A stretch of 48,791 bases of DNA from Candidatus Methanoperedens sp. (GTDB taxonomy: Archaea > Halobacteriota > Methanosarcinia > Methanosarcinales > Methanoperedenaceae): assembly GCA_012026795.1 (NCBI GenBank), contig VEPM01000033.1, forward strand, positions 1 to 48,791, given 5' to 3'. Shown piece after piece: positions 24,731 through 33,112 of the stretch. Made by a program: the position numbers and the translations under genes. The notes beneath the pieces were generated by a model. It was given only the letters and a program-made list of their open reading frames with translations, was not told the origin of the DNA and ran no database searches. Positions within the stretch are counted from its first letter, which is position 1. Each line of letters starts with the position of its first letter.

Positions 24731-25477
24731 TTATGACTTTATCGCTTTCACAAGTTCTTCTATCTTACTTCTGACATCATCGACCTGTTCGACGATTGTG
24801 CCTGTAACTATCATGTCGGCTCCTGCTTTTACTCTCTCTTTTGCGGTGTTCCCATCACGTATTCCACCGCCAACGATTAGTTTTGTTGACTTTCCAACCA
24901 CTTTTTTTACAGCCCGGATCATTTCAACAGGTATGGGTTTATCGGCGCCTGAACCTGCCTCAAGATATATGTAATGCATTCCCAGGTATTTTGCCGCAAG
25001 AGAATAAGCCACAGCCAGCTTAGGCCTGTCCCTCGGAATAAGGCGGGCATCTCCCACCCATCCGGCAGCACCTCCTGGTTCTATTACAATATATGCCATA
25101 GAGATCGGTTCAATATTATGTTTATAAACTACCGGTGCTCCAATTGCCTGGTTTGTTGTGATGTAATTGACATCTCTTGAATTAAGAAGGCTCATAAAAA
25201 AAACCGCATCAGCTCCTGGTGCAAGCCCTGCGGCATTTCCCGGGAAAAGAATGACCGGAAGATCACAGGCAGACTTTATAGCCTGCACTGTCTGTTCAAC
25301 AGTACTTCCCGTAGCCCCGGTAGAACCGCCGACCATAATTGCATCTGTGCCGCCAAGATACGCTTCTTTTGCGGTTTTTCCGGCTATTTCAGGCGACTGT
25401 GAGTCAGGGTCTAAAAGGGTAAGGTGAACAGCGCCTTCTTTTTCAACTATCTGGTTGAGACGCTCCTCAACTGACAT
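24731..25477 (-). CDS. Geranylgeranylglyceryl phosphate synthase
   Basis: The enzyme makes the first ether bond of archaeal membrane lipids by joining sn-glycerol-1-phosphate to geranylgeranyl diphosphate. The 248-residue TIM-barrel protein shows LTLLDPDSQ (phosphate and Mg region), GGTDAIMVGGSTG, VILFPGNAAGLAPGADA and the C-terminal phosphate-binding KLIVGGGIRDGNTA. The length matches group II GGGPS. I use the ATG at 25477; a TTG lies one codon earlier. The gene follows rpl40e by only four nucleotides, so they are probably one transcript. Confidence 0.95.
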   Translation of the reverse strand: MSVEERLNQIVEKEGAVHLTLLDPDSQSPEIAGKTAKEAYLGGTDAIMVGGSTGATGSTVEQTVQAIKSACDLPVILFPGNAAGLAPGADAVFFMSLLNSRDVNYITTNQAIGAPVVYKHNIEPISMAYIVIEPGGAAGWVGDARLIPRDRPKLAVAYSLAAKYLGMHYIYLEAGSGADKPIPVEMIRAVKKVVGKSTKLIVGGGIRDGNTAKERVKAGADMIVTGTIVEQVDDVRSKIEELVKAIKS

Positions 25478-25481
25478 CAAG

Positions 25482-25631
25482 TTATGTTCCCTTAAGTTCC
25501 TTTGATTTCATTCTAAGATTCTTATATCCGCATTTTCTGCATCGTGTTGCGCGAACTGAATTCCTTGCATTGCATTTCATGCAGATTTTCATGTGTAATA
25601 GTACTTTTTCCGCTTCTGGAAATCTTGCCAT
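25482..25631 (-). CDS. rpl40e: Ribosomal protein L40e
   Basis: A 49-residue basic protein of the large ribosomal subunit ([20 protein letters not shown]...). It has one zinc ribbon formed by C17, C20, C31 and C34 and a basic C-terminus, the typical archaeal L40e. It was found by reading the minus strand between GGGP synthase and the spacer. The stop TAA is just upstream of the GGGP synthase start. It is intact and of normal length. Confidence 0.93.
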   Translation of the reverse strand: MARFPEAEKVLLHMKICMKCNARNSVRATRCRKCGYKNLRMKSKELKGT

Positions 25632-25777
25632 GGTTCACCTCTGGTGGACTGCTTACTTGAATGTTAAGACATTTAATACTTTGGTATAAAAATTCCTTAA
25701 CTCGATTTCAGGTTATAGTAAAAGATACGGTCAGACATTATTCTTTTGATTATCATTATGCTCATCTATATGGAAAA

Positions 25778-25788
25778 ATATATATAAC
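25778..25788 (+). promoter_or_regulatory. TATA box for the small hypothetical gene at 25833
   Basis: The run AATATATATAA, preceded by a GGAAAA BRE-like element, lies about 45 nt upstream of the ATG at 25833. It is the strongest archaeal promoter match in the 200-bp spacer after rpl40e, which otherwise shows no gene. Confidence 0.5.
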
Positions 25789-25832
25789 ATATTGTGTATA
25801 CCTATATTGATAATTTATGCGCGAGGGGATTT

Positions 25833-26075
25833 ATGAAAAAAGAAAATCTACAATATACCTTACAAATATTAGCCGGTCTCTTTGAGAACACGGCTGAAAA
25901 GTCGCATATCGAGGAATTCAAGACAAAATACAAAGGAGTCCGCTGGCGTGGCGGAGTCAAAAATAGCCTGTTGGATTATGCCAAGACTAAACTGGCAATG
26001 CAAATATGGATAGAGAACTTAATTAATTTTATGAAGGATAAGGGAATAATACTTACAGCGCAAAGAATCTGGTAG
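25833..26075 (+). CDS. Small hypothetical protein, unknown
   Basis: An 80-residue basic helical protein (MKKENLQYTLQILAGLFENT...). The frame opens at 25794, but the ATG at 25833 is preceded by GAGGGGAT and a TATA box, so I choose it. It contains GVRWRGGVKNSLLDYAKTKL and ends GIILTAQRIW. There are no transmembrane segments or cysteines, and I do not recognise a family. It is convergent with the DUF2111 gene, 10 nt apart. Confidence 0.6.
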   Translation: MKKENLQYTLQILAGLFENTAEKSHIEEFKTKYKGVRWRGGVKNSLLDYAKTKLAMQIWIENLINFMKDKGIILTAQRIW

Positions 26076-26085
26076 CATTAATTTG

Positions 26086-26472
26086 TTAATGCTTCTTGCT
26101 TTCTTCAACCTGCCGCACAATCTGCGGGTAATTCCCGAATACTGAAGCAAGGTCGATCGTACAAATCACATCCACAATACCCAGAGCTGCTATAGGTTTA
26201 CCTTCTTTGTCCTGGATAGGGGTAACAACAACAGGTATTCCTTTATACTCGCCACTCGTCGGTATGGTATGGATCACATGGTTTTTTTGCATTGCCTCTT
26301 CAAGCACAGGTCCGGTATAGTCTGTATCAATTAAAATTCCTTTTTCAAGCCTGACACCTTTTTTATTTTTACTTCGCATAGTAACGGGAAGTGAAAAAAG
26401 TTCATGCACCATTTTCGCAAACGGAAGTATCTCATCACTCGAAGAATTCTCGGATATATGTAATTCAGACAT
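26086..26472 (-). CDS. DUF2111-family protein
   Basis: A 128-residue protein matching the DUF2111 family, known mainly from methanogens and relatives. The core is a PAS/GAF-like sensor fold: VTMRSKNKKGVRLEKGILIDTDYTGPVLEEAM, then IPVVVTPIQDKEGKPIAALGIVDV. The start MSELHISEN at 26472 is preceded by AGGAGAACA, so the longer frame to 26517 is unlikely. It lies downstream of AMMECR1, 58 nt apart, on the same strand. The fold suggests small-ligand binding, but the ligand is unknown. Confidence 0.85.
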   Translation of the reverse strand: MSELHISENSSSDEILPFAKMVHELFSLPVTMRSKNKKGVRLEKGILIDTDYTGPVLEEAMQKNHVIHTIPTSGEYKGIPVVVTPIQDKEGKPIAALGIVDVICTIDLASVFGNYPQIVRQVEESKKH

Positions 26473-26530
26473 TTTATTGTTCTCCTGTGCTATTAAAATG
26501 AATTTTGGGGCTAACACTCCATATTAATAA

Positions 26531-27139
26531 TCATTCTCCGCGCTTAATATCTTTTTCCCTTATTTCTATGCCAGGTTTTACTTCCTCAAATATCTGTCCT
26601 TCAAAAGAATAAACCTGCGCCCCTTCAAGCCATGCATCGGGCATGAGTCCTGCTTTTATGCATGTCTGGGAAAGAAATTCAGTACTATCAAACCCATATT
26701 CCACTGCGACCTGGGGGAGAAGAAGCCCTGAACTCCTTCCGTTTGAAATAATAAGACCATCCCGCCCGATAACTATTTTATCAGGGATATCTCTGGGTTT
26801 TGCATTAATGCGTTTGGGAACTGTAAGTATGGTGACTTCAATAACGATTTGATCAAGTTCTTTTAGCTCTACAGGATTAAACCGCGGATCTTCACGTGCG
26901 GCATTGATGGCTGATAAGATTATAGCTTCACCGAGAGGAAGGACAGGATAAGGTCTTCCAATACAGCCCCTAAGCTCTTTTGAAGCGATTTTCTTATTCA
27001 ATGTTACAAAAACACCGCGCTTTTCCTTGAAAATATCCGGAAGGTTTTCCGGTGTGATCTTTTTTCCATTTGTAAGGCATTCTTTTATTGCTGTTCTTGC
27101 CAGGCGTACAGCTGCCTCACCCTCTGATTTTGTAAGCAT
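26531..27139 (-). CDS. AMMECR1-domain protein
   Basis: The 202-residue protein is a complete AMMECR1 domain. It shows [18 protein letters not shown] (the hallmark LRGCIG motif), [26 protein letters not shown] and [29 protein letters not shown]1 proteins are conserved across archaea and eukaryotes; a radical SAM/MEMO1 partner is often linked in other genomes but not here. The biochemical activity is unproven. It is probably transcribed with the DUF190 gene, 49 nt upstream. Confidence 0.93.
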   Translation of the reverse strand: MLTKSEGEAAVRLARTAIKECLTNGKKITPENLPDIFKEKRGVFVTLNKKIASKELRGCIGRPYPVLPLGEAIILSAINAAREDPRFNPVELKELDQIVIEVTILTVPKRINAKPRDIPDKIVIGRDGLIISNGRSSGLLLPQVAVEYGFDSTEFLSQTCIKAGLMPDAWLEGAQVYSFEGQIFEEVKPGIEIREKDIKRGE

Positions 27140-27188
27140 AGTTAAAGATTAACCTGTGGAGATATATGTTTTTTGAAACGAGAACTCT

Positions 27189-27515
27189 TCACGCTTCATA
27201 TTCATGCCCTGCCAGAATATCAACATCCTGTATCATCATCAATTTATCCTTTGCCATTTTCCTGATCTGGGGGATAACCGGCTCCAGGCGCTCCTCTGTA
27301 TCCACTACCTCAATAATTACCGGAAGATCTTCACTCAGTCGCATTATGCTTGCAGTATGAAGAATACTGTGAACACCGTACCCTTCAAAACCCCGGAATA
27401 CAGTAGCACCTGCAATTCCTTTGCTTCTTAAGTATTCAACAATCGCATGATAAACAGGTCTTCCTTCGTACCGTCCGGATTCCCCGATGTAAATCCTGAG
27501 TAATTTTGCTTTCAT
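27189..27515 (-). CDS. DUF190 protein (CrcB-associated)
   Basis: The 108-residue ferredoxin-like-fold protein (MKAKLLRIYIGESGRYEGRPVY) contains GIAGATVFRGFEGYG, characteristic of DUF190, a PII-like family often encoded beside crcB. It may regulate the fluoride channels. An alternative ATG at 27542 would overlap the crcB stop by ATGA, like the crcB-crcB junction; the family N-terminus favours 27515, but both are possible. It is the third gene of the crcB-crcB-DUF190 operon. Confidence 0.88.
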   Translation of the reverse strand: MKAKLLRIYIGESGRYEGRPVYHAIVEYLRSKGIAGATVFRGFEGYGVHSILHTASIMRLSEDLPVIIEVVDTEERLEPVIPQIRKMAKDKLMMIQDVDILAGHEYEA

Positions 27516-27538
27516 AAAACCATCTCTGTATCCTTTAT

Positions 27539-27886
27539 TCATAATACTATCCATTTTCCTAAGGCTACACCTGCTCCGCATATAAGCAGGCTCAACATGA
27601 TATTAGCTCCAAAAACATTATACTCCCTGCGTTCAAGGAGCTTCCAGCTCTCATAACTGAAGGTGGAAAATGTAGTAAATCCGCCAAGTATTCCTGCATC
27701 AGCAAAGTATGGAAGGGGATTTGTCCCGAATGTGATCACAGAAAGGATCGTTGAGCCAAGAAAATTCACAAGCAATGTCCCTGTTGGAATATCCTTCCAG
27801 ACAGGACATATCCCTGAGACCAGATAGCGCAGCACTGCACCAAGTGCCCCTCCGGCGCCTGCCAATAATACAGGGATCAAGTTCAT
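27539..27886 (-). CDS. crcB: CrcB/Fluc fluoride channel subunit 2
   Basis: A 115-residue membrane protein with four hydrophobic helices and the CrcB signature GGFTTFSTFSYE. N-terminal GGALGAVLRYLVS and the TLLVNFLGS segment lining the pore are present. CrcB/Fluc exports F- from the cytoplasm as a dual-topology dimer. Its start overlaps the stop of the other crcB by ATGA, and the two small subunits with differing sequences suggest a heterodimer of opposite orientations. Confidence 0.93.
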   Translation of the reverse strand: MNLIPVLLAGAGGALGAVLRYLVSGICPVWKDIPTGTLLVNFLGSTILSVITFGTNPLPYFADAGILGGFTTFSTFSYESWKLLERREYNVFGANIMLSLLICGAGVALGKWIVL

Positions 27887-28239
27887 GCTCCCAGCCCCTT
27901 TTTTGCAAATACCCTTCCCAGGAAAACGCTAACCAGGCAAAAACCAATGCTAACCATAATATTTAATAAGGCAATTGAACCCGGAAGTTGCATTGTCTGA
28001 ACAATGAATGTTGAAAATGTTGTCAGGCCACCGCAAAAGCCGAAACCTACGACATATCGTTCACGTTCGCTAAAAAAACCAAGTTCTGTTGCATACATCA
28101 GGTAGCCAAGGACAAAACTCCCGGTAATATTTACGAGTAAAGTACTGAAAGCACCGGGAAGCGACAACAAGAGAGATTCTCTTAATGCAGAACCAAAAAA
28201 TCCCCCGATCAAAATATAAACAAACCTGGTTTTATCCAT
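27883..28239 (-). CDS. crcB: CrcB/Fluc fluoride channel subunit 1
   Basis: The 118-residue first gene of the fluoride operon has four predicted helices and the conserved GFCGGLTTFSTFIVQ. GGFFGSALRE and TLLVNITGSFVLGYL match the pore-forming segments. It shares the CrcB plan with its neighbour but is clearly diverged, as in heteromeric Fluc pairs. It is preceded by a 66-nt leader tail and a structured element (28306-28374), which may control it. Confidence 0.93.
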   Translation of the reverse strand: MDKTRFVYILIGGFFGSALRESLLLSLPGAFSTLLVNITGSFVLGYLMYATELGFFSERERYVVGFGFCGGLTTFSTFIVQTMQLPGSIALLNIMVSIGFCLVSVFLGRVFAKKGLGA

Positions 28240-28305
28240 TTTTGGTTTAATAACGGGATTATTTAAATATTTTAAGTTCGCCTGGAATTTAATAAAATCG
28301 GGTTG

Positions 28306-28374
28306 GTCCGAGGGGGGATTTACACCCCCATATAGCGAACAGAGGAGCTACCCGTTAGGAGGTCGGGCTCGGAC
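28306..28374 (-). ncRNA. Structured leader RNA upstream of crcB (possible novel riboswitch)
   Basis: On the minus strand the 5' GTCCGAG pairs with the 3' CTCGGAC (7 bp, perfect). Inside are two hairpins: CCCG/CGGG with a nine-base loop containing CCTCCT, and GGGGG/CCCCC with a seven-base loop, making a three-way junction of 69 nt. A TATA-like TTTATATG (28398-28405) is placed so that transcription would start at the first base of this structure. A downstream GCGAAC (minus strand, 28276-28281) is complementary to GTTCGC inside the junction (28335-28340), offering an alternative fold. It does not match the fluoride riboswitch consensus that I know. The minus orientation is inferred from the promoter and crcB. 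Confidence 0.5.
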
Positions 28375-28397
28375 ACTGATTATTCAATCATCATAAT

Positions 28398-28405
28398 CAT
28401 ATAAA
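28398..28405 (-). promoter_or_regulatory. TATA box of the crcB operon leader
   Basis: Minus-strand TTTATATG is centred about 27 nt upstream of the 5' end of the structured leader at 28374, the usual archaeal TATA-to-start distance. It supports transcription of the leader toward crcB. Confidence 0.45.
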
Positions 28406-28612
28406 TCATATTGTGTTATGTTGTATTTAAGGTTATCCGTCGGACTGATTTTGTGTGTATTTTTGTATTTTTTGTAATAATTTTCACTGGATTTCAAGAT
28501 GCAGAAAAAAACATCATTTTAATATAATAGATCTACCGTTTTATAACCATCGTACTGCAAAAACGTCATAAAAAGTAGCCTTTGCTATCGCAGGGTTAGA
28601 TAAAAGAGGTTC

Positions 28613-31600
28613 ATGAATGACCGTAAGTTGAATGATGTAGAAGAGAATAATAGAAAAAGTATATTAAAATTACAGCGGACCGTACGGTTTTTCGAGGTGC
28701 TGCTTCATGCATCAACTGATGGCATAGTGATCACTGATGCGGCTAAAAACATCATTTTTGTTAATGATACATTCTGTAAATTTATTTCATGTAACAGGCA
28801 TAATGTGATCGGAACAAACATTATAGTATGGCTTGGAAAGCTAAATGCCAATGCCAGTGATATCTGGAAAGAACTGGAAAGTCAGATCAAAAATAACGGC
28901 ATAGCTAAAGATATTGAGTTCCGGATGAAGACAGAAGCCGGAATGAGATACTTCAATATTAACTCCTCTTTTCTTGAACATGTTGATATTGGAAAGCCGG
29001 GTCTTATTATCAGTATCTGGAGGGATGATACAGAACGCATACTGACAGAAAAAGCACTTGCTGGCGCATACGCTGAAAAAATGGAATTTTTCAAATCCAT
29101 CGGTCATACAATATTGCTCCTGGATCCGAAACATAATATACTGGCAGCTAACAGGATCACAGAAAAAGTTTTTGGAAAATCCGAAGTTGAAATCGTGGGC
29201 AAGAAATGTTACGAATTATTCCATGGAACAACCCGGCCACCGAAGAATTGCCCTATGGAAAAGATGTTAATATCCAACTCAATTGAGACAGGTGAGATGG
29301 TAGTGCAAGCCTTAGATGGTGTATATCTTGTCTCCTGTACACCTTTATTTGATGAGAAAGGTAACCTTGAGAAGATCATCCATATAGCAACTGATATCAC
29401 CGGGCGCAAGCATGCAGAGAAGAGATTAAATTTACTAAAAAAGACTATCGATACAATATCAGATGCGGTATTCTGGCTTGATCCGGAAGGTAATTTCATT
29501 TATGTCAATGAGTCTGCATGCAAATCTCTGGGTTACGATCATGACGAATTGATGAAGTTAAAGATATTTGATGTGAATCCACGGGCTGATTCCGCCAGGT
29601 GGAACGCTGTGGTTAAGGAATTCCGCAGAAAAAAACTATTCCATGCCGAATCGATACATCGCCGTAAAGATGGCAGTGAGTTCCCGGTAGAGATTATCTC
29701 AAGTTATATCAAGTTTGATAATAAAGAATATTTCTGCGGATTCGCCAGGGATATCACTGAACGAAAGCAGGCCGAGGAATTCGTATCCCGGCGGAACATC
29801 CAGCTTCGCATCCTGTCAAAGGCGGCACAGAAAATAAATACCGTTCTTGAAATTCCGGTCATAATGCAAAATCTTATAACTTCGGCAATGGAAATTACAG
29901 ATTCTACAGCCGGGACTGCAGGTTTGATCGTCAACGGAAAAATGGTGTTTTCCGAATATAATGAACATGGAAAGCTTTTTCCCATAGATTATGTTTTCGA
30001 GAAGGGATACGGTGTCCCGGGGCATGTAATGGAGACTAAATCGCCTTATATTTCAAATGATGCCCGGAATGACCCTTATGTGATCCAGTATATCAGGAAA
30101 ACTCTTTGTTTCCATAATCTCGCCAATGTTCCTATACTGGACAGGAAAGGCCGGATGCTGGGTTCATTCCAGATCCATAATACAAAAGAACACCGCCAGT
30201 TCGATCAATCTGACATCGAGATGCTGCAGGGTCTTGCTTCAAGTGCAGCAATCGCGCTTGAAAATGCACAACTGATGGAAGATATCAGAAAAGGGGAAGA
30301 AGAAAAAAAGAGTCTCTCATTAATTCTTGATAAAAGCCTTAATGAAATTTATATTTTTGATTCTGAAAAATTCCGGTTCACGTATGTAAATTCAGGGGGA
30401 TGCCAGAATCTGGGTTATTCTCTGGAATCTTTGAGATCGATGACTTTTCTTGACATCACATACGAATATGATGAAGTGTTATTCCGCAAATATATTATAC
30501 CACTAATTCAGCATGAAAAAAAGAAACTATTGTTATATACTGATCTTCGAAGGGCGAACGGGAGTCATTATCCGATAGAGTTGCATCTGCAATTGATAGA
30601 GCAGGAAGGATCACGTCTTTTCCTGGCAATCATCATTGACATTACCCAGCGAAAGCGCGCTGAGAAAGCTCTAAGCTTATCAGAGGAGAAATATCGAAAC
30701 CTGTATGAAACAATGGCACAGGGAGTAATTTACCATAATGAATCCGGAACAATAATTTCAGCGAACTTTGCAGCGCAGAAGATACTCGGTTTATCAGTGG
30801 GCCACCTGGTAGGACGGACATCCATTGATCCGCTATGGAAAGCGATCCATGAGGATGGTTCCGATTTTCCGGTTGAGAAACATCCGGCAATGATGGCTCT
30901 TCGTACCAGAAAGGAAGTAAAAGATGTGGTTATGGGTGTATTCAATCCTGAAGTTAAGGAATACCGGTGGATACAGGTAAATGCAATACCACAAACCAGG
31001 TATGCGGAAACAAAGCCATATCAGGTTTATACAACAATCAATGATATTACGGAGCTAAAACGTGCGAAAGACCAAATGCAATTAGCAAATGAGGAACTCA
31101 GTATTATCAATAAAATAATATCAACTGCGACCGGATTGCTTGATATTGATAAACTACTTGAAACTGTACTTGATGAATGCGTCAAGATCGTAGGGCTTGA
31201 AGGGGGAACTATTTGCTTTGTAAAACCGGATGAAATATTGCAGTTGGTTGCTCACAGGTGCACATCAGAGGAGACCATTATTGACCTTACCACAAATAAG
31301 ATCAGGATAGGTGAATGCCTGTGCGGGGCAGCAGCACGCGACCTTAAACCCCTTATTCTTCCTGACCGTGAAGCTGTGATCAAATTTGCCACAAGGGAAG
31401 CTACACGCAAAGAAGACATACGGTATCATGCGGCATTCCCGCTTATCACGGGGGGAAAGTGCGTGGGAGTACTATGTTTATTCACCCGCACTGATAAAAA
31501 ACCTGATGTGAAAAAATTGAAAATCATTGAACTTATTTCTTCACAGGTTGCGCTTTCGATACGGAACGCACAGCTTTACGAAGAAACAAAAGAATACACA

Positions 31601-32425
31601 TTAACACTTGAAAAAAAAGTAGCACAAAGGACAAAAGAACTACAGGAGAGCCAATTAAGTCTTCTTAATCTCGTGAATGATATAAACAGCACAGCGGCTG
31701 AACTTGATAAAGCTAACAAGCGTCTTATTCAACTTGACCTCATGAAATCGATGTTCATAGCAAGCACAAGTCATGAGCTCAGGACGCCACTTAATTCGAT
31801 AATCGGGTTTACGAGCATTCTCCTTGAGGGCTGGTCAGGAGAACTCACACCTGAACAAAGAGAACAGATCCAGATAGTTAACACTTCTGGAAAGCATCTT
31901 CTTTCATTAATAAACGATGTTATCGACATTTCGAAGATAGAAGCAGGGAAACTTGAGGTCTGTGTTTCCAGGTTCGATTTAAAAGAAGTAATAGATGAAG
32001 TAGTTTCTACACTGGAACAAGAAATTAATGGAAAAGGGCTTTTTGTGAGTATTGATGTGCCAGATATAGAGTTAAACACCGACCGCAGGCGACTGCTCCA
32101 GTGCATAATGAATCTTTTTTCAAACGCAGTGAAGTTCACAGAAAAAGGTGAAATCAAAATAATAGCAAAGTCTACAAATAATGAAATCGAAATATCTATT
32201 GGAGATTCAGGGATTGGGATAAAGAGAGAAGATATTCCGAAACTTTTTACCGCATTTGTAAGACTTGATTCACCACTCACAGCCAAAACTTCCGGAACCG
32301 GGCTTGGATTATATCTTACCAGGAAGCTCACACAGGAAGTTCTTGGCGGTATAATCAACGTGGAAAGTGAGTATGGAAAGGGCAGTATATTTTCCCTGCG
32401 CATACCACGGGAGGTTAAAATTTGA
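28613..32425 (+). CDS. Multi-PAS/GAF sensor histidine kinase
   Basis: The 1270-residue kinase lacks transmembrane segments, so it senses cytoplasmic signals. Domains in order are PAS (about 25-140), PAS (155-270), PAS (275-395), GAF (400-555), PAS (570-690), PAS (695-820), GAF (835-1000), a coiled-coil linker, HisKA with FIASTSHELRTPLNS (phospho-accepting H1054), and HATPase (NAVKFTEKG, GDSGIGI, GTGLGLYL). PAS 2 contains CPMEK near conserved cysteines, which may bind a metal or cofactor. A TATA-like run lies at 28517-28530. The next gene, a receiver, overlaps by 4 nt and is the likely phosphotransfer partner. Confidence 0.95.
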   Translation: MNDRKLNDVEENNRKSILKLQRTVRFFEVLLHASTDGIVITDAAKNIIFVNDTFCKFISCNRHNVIGTNIIVWLGKLNANASDIWKELESQIKNNGIAKDIEFRMKTEAGMRYFNINSSFLEHVDIGKPGLIISIWRDDTERILTEKALAGAYAEKMEFFKSIGHTILLLDPKHNILAANRITEKVFGKSEVEIVGKKCYELFHGTTRPPKNCPMEKMLISNSIETGEMVVQALDGVYLVSCTPLFDEKGNLEKIIHIATDITGRKHAEKRLNLLKKTIDTISDAVFWLDPEGNFIYVNESACKSLGYDHDELMKLKIFDVNPRADSARWNAVVKEFRRKKLFHAESIHRRKDGSEFPVEIISSYIKFDNKEYFCGFARDITERKQAEEFVSRRNIQLRILSKAAQKINTVLEIPVIMQNLITSAMEITDSTAGTAGLIVNGKMVFSEYNEHGKLFPIDYVFEKGYGVPGHVMETKSPYISNDARNDPYVIQYIRKTLCFHNLANVPILDRKGRMLGSFQIHNTKEHRQFDQSDIEMLQGLASSAAIALENAQLMEDIRKGEEEKKSLSLILDKSLNEIYIFDSEKFRFTYVNSGGCQNLGYSLESLRSMTFLDITYEYDEVLFRKYIIPLIQHEKKKLLLYTDLRRANGSHYPIELHLQLIEQEGSRLFLAIIIDITQRKRAEKALSLSEEKYRNLYETMAQGVIYHNESGTIISANFAAQKILGLSVGHLVGRTSIDPLWKAIHEDGSDFPVEKHPAMMALRTRKEVKDVVMGVFNPEVKEYRWIQVNAIPQTRYAETKPYQVYTTINDITELKRAKDQMQLANEELSIINKIISTATGLLDIDKLLETVLDECVKIVGLEGGTICFVKPDEILQLVAHRCTSEETIIDLTTNKIRIGECLCGAAARDLKPLILPDREAVIKFATREATRKEDIRYHAAFPLITGGKCVGVLCLFTRTDKKPDVKKLKIIELISSQVALSIRNAQLYEETKEYTLTLEKKVAQRTKELQESQLSLLNLVNDINSTAAELDKANKRLIQLDLMKSMFIASTSHELRTPLNSIIGFTSILLEGWSGELTPEQREQIQIVNTSGKHLLSLINDVIDISKIEAGKLEVCVSRFDLKEVIDEVVSTLEQEINGKGLFVSIDVPDIELNTDRRRLLQCIMNLFSNAVKFTEKGEIKIIAKSTNNEIEISIGDSGIGIKREDIPKLFTAFVRLDSPLTAKTSGTGLGLYLTRKLTQEVLGGIINVESEYGKGSIFSLRIPREVKI

Positions 32426-32793
32426 AAATACTGGTAATAGAGGACAATCCACAAAATATGAAGCTATTAACTTTTGTCCTGAAAAAGTATGGACATGATG
32501 TTATTGAGGCTTTGTGCGGTCTTGAGGGTGTGGAAAAAGCAGTTGATTTGCGCCCTGAACTCATTCTTATGGATATACAGCTTCCTGATATCGATGGGCT
32601 TGAAGCCACAAAGAGGATCCGCGCTAAAGAATCAGTACAGAAAATACCGATAATTGCAATAACTTCATACGCAATGGCAGGAGATCGCGAAAAAGTAATG
32701 GAGGCCGGATGCAATGGATATTTTGAAAAACCCATAAATCCCCTTACAATCATGAAAGATATTGAAAAATTCCTTGAGATGAAAAACCCATGA
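32422..32793 (+). CDS. Stand-alone response regulator receiver
   Basis: The 123-residue protein is a single CheY-like receiver without an output domain. It contains the acidic pair E8/D9, the phospho-acceptor D51 in LILMDIQLPDIDG, T81 in IAITSYA and K103 in YFEKP. Its ATG overlaps the kinase stop (ATGA), so it is made in step with the kinase. Such single-domain receivers act as diffusible phospho-relays. The receiver of the next protein (33113) could be a later recipient. Confidence 0.94.
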   Translation: MKILVIEDNPQNMKLLTFVLKKYGHDVIEALCGLEGVEKAVDLRPELILMDIQLPDIDGLEATKRIRAKESVQKIPIIAITSYAMAGDREKVMEAGCNGYFEKPINPLTIMKDIEKFLEMKNP

Positions 32794-33112
32794 AAGCGCT
32801 GTTCATGGAAAAATACTATCAAATTCAACAAAAAAGAGGAAAGTAGAAATAGATGCAGGTAGAAAAAGAAAAAGTGAATATATCCAGGTCTGTTTCAAAG
32901 ATACAAGGATATATATTCCCAATGATTAACTGGTAAGGTCTTTGATAAAATATACCAGGTGGATTCAGAAAGTACACGCATATATGGTGGCGTAGGGTTT
33001 GGTCGTGCAATATCGAAAATATAATCGAATCTTACAGAGGATGAATATGGGTATAAAACATGGTCGGATAAGGGAATACATTTCTGATTCAGGACTCCAG
33101 CGGGGATAAGAA
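32794..33112. other. 319-bp spacer without a gene
   Basis: No coding region is convincing here. It holds TATA-like sequences around 32942-32954 and GGGTATAAAAC at about 33050-33060, the latter about 55 nt upstream of the next gene, suggesting that it has its own promoter. A purine-rich stretch covers 32830-32880. The only short frames are a 27-codon ORF at 32853 and a minus-strand frame with no ribosome binding site. Confidence 0.5.

Noticed and set aside
28240-28380. Canonical fluoride riboswitch
   Set aside because: I looked on both strands for the crcB-motif core (GAUGG with CUGAUG and CCUAC) and it is not there.
31771-32454. 227-residue minus-strand ORF opposite the histidine kinase
   Set aside because: It is the complement of the HisKA/HATPase region and has the composition of a shadow frame.
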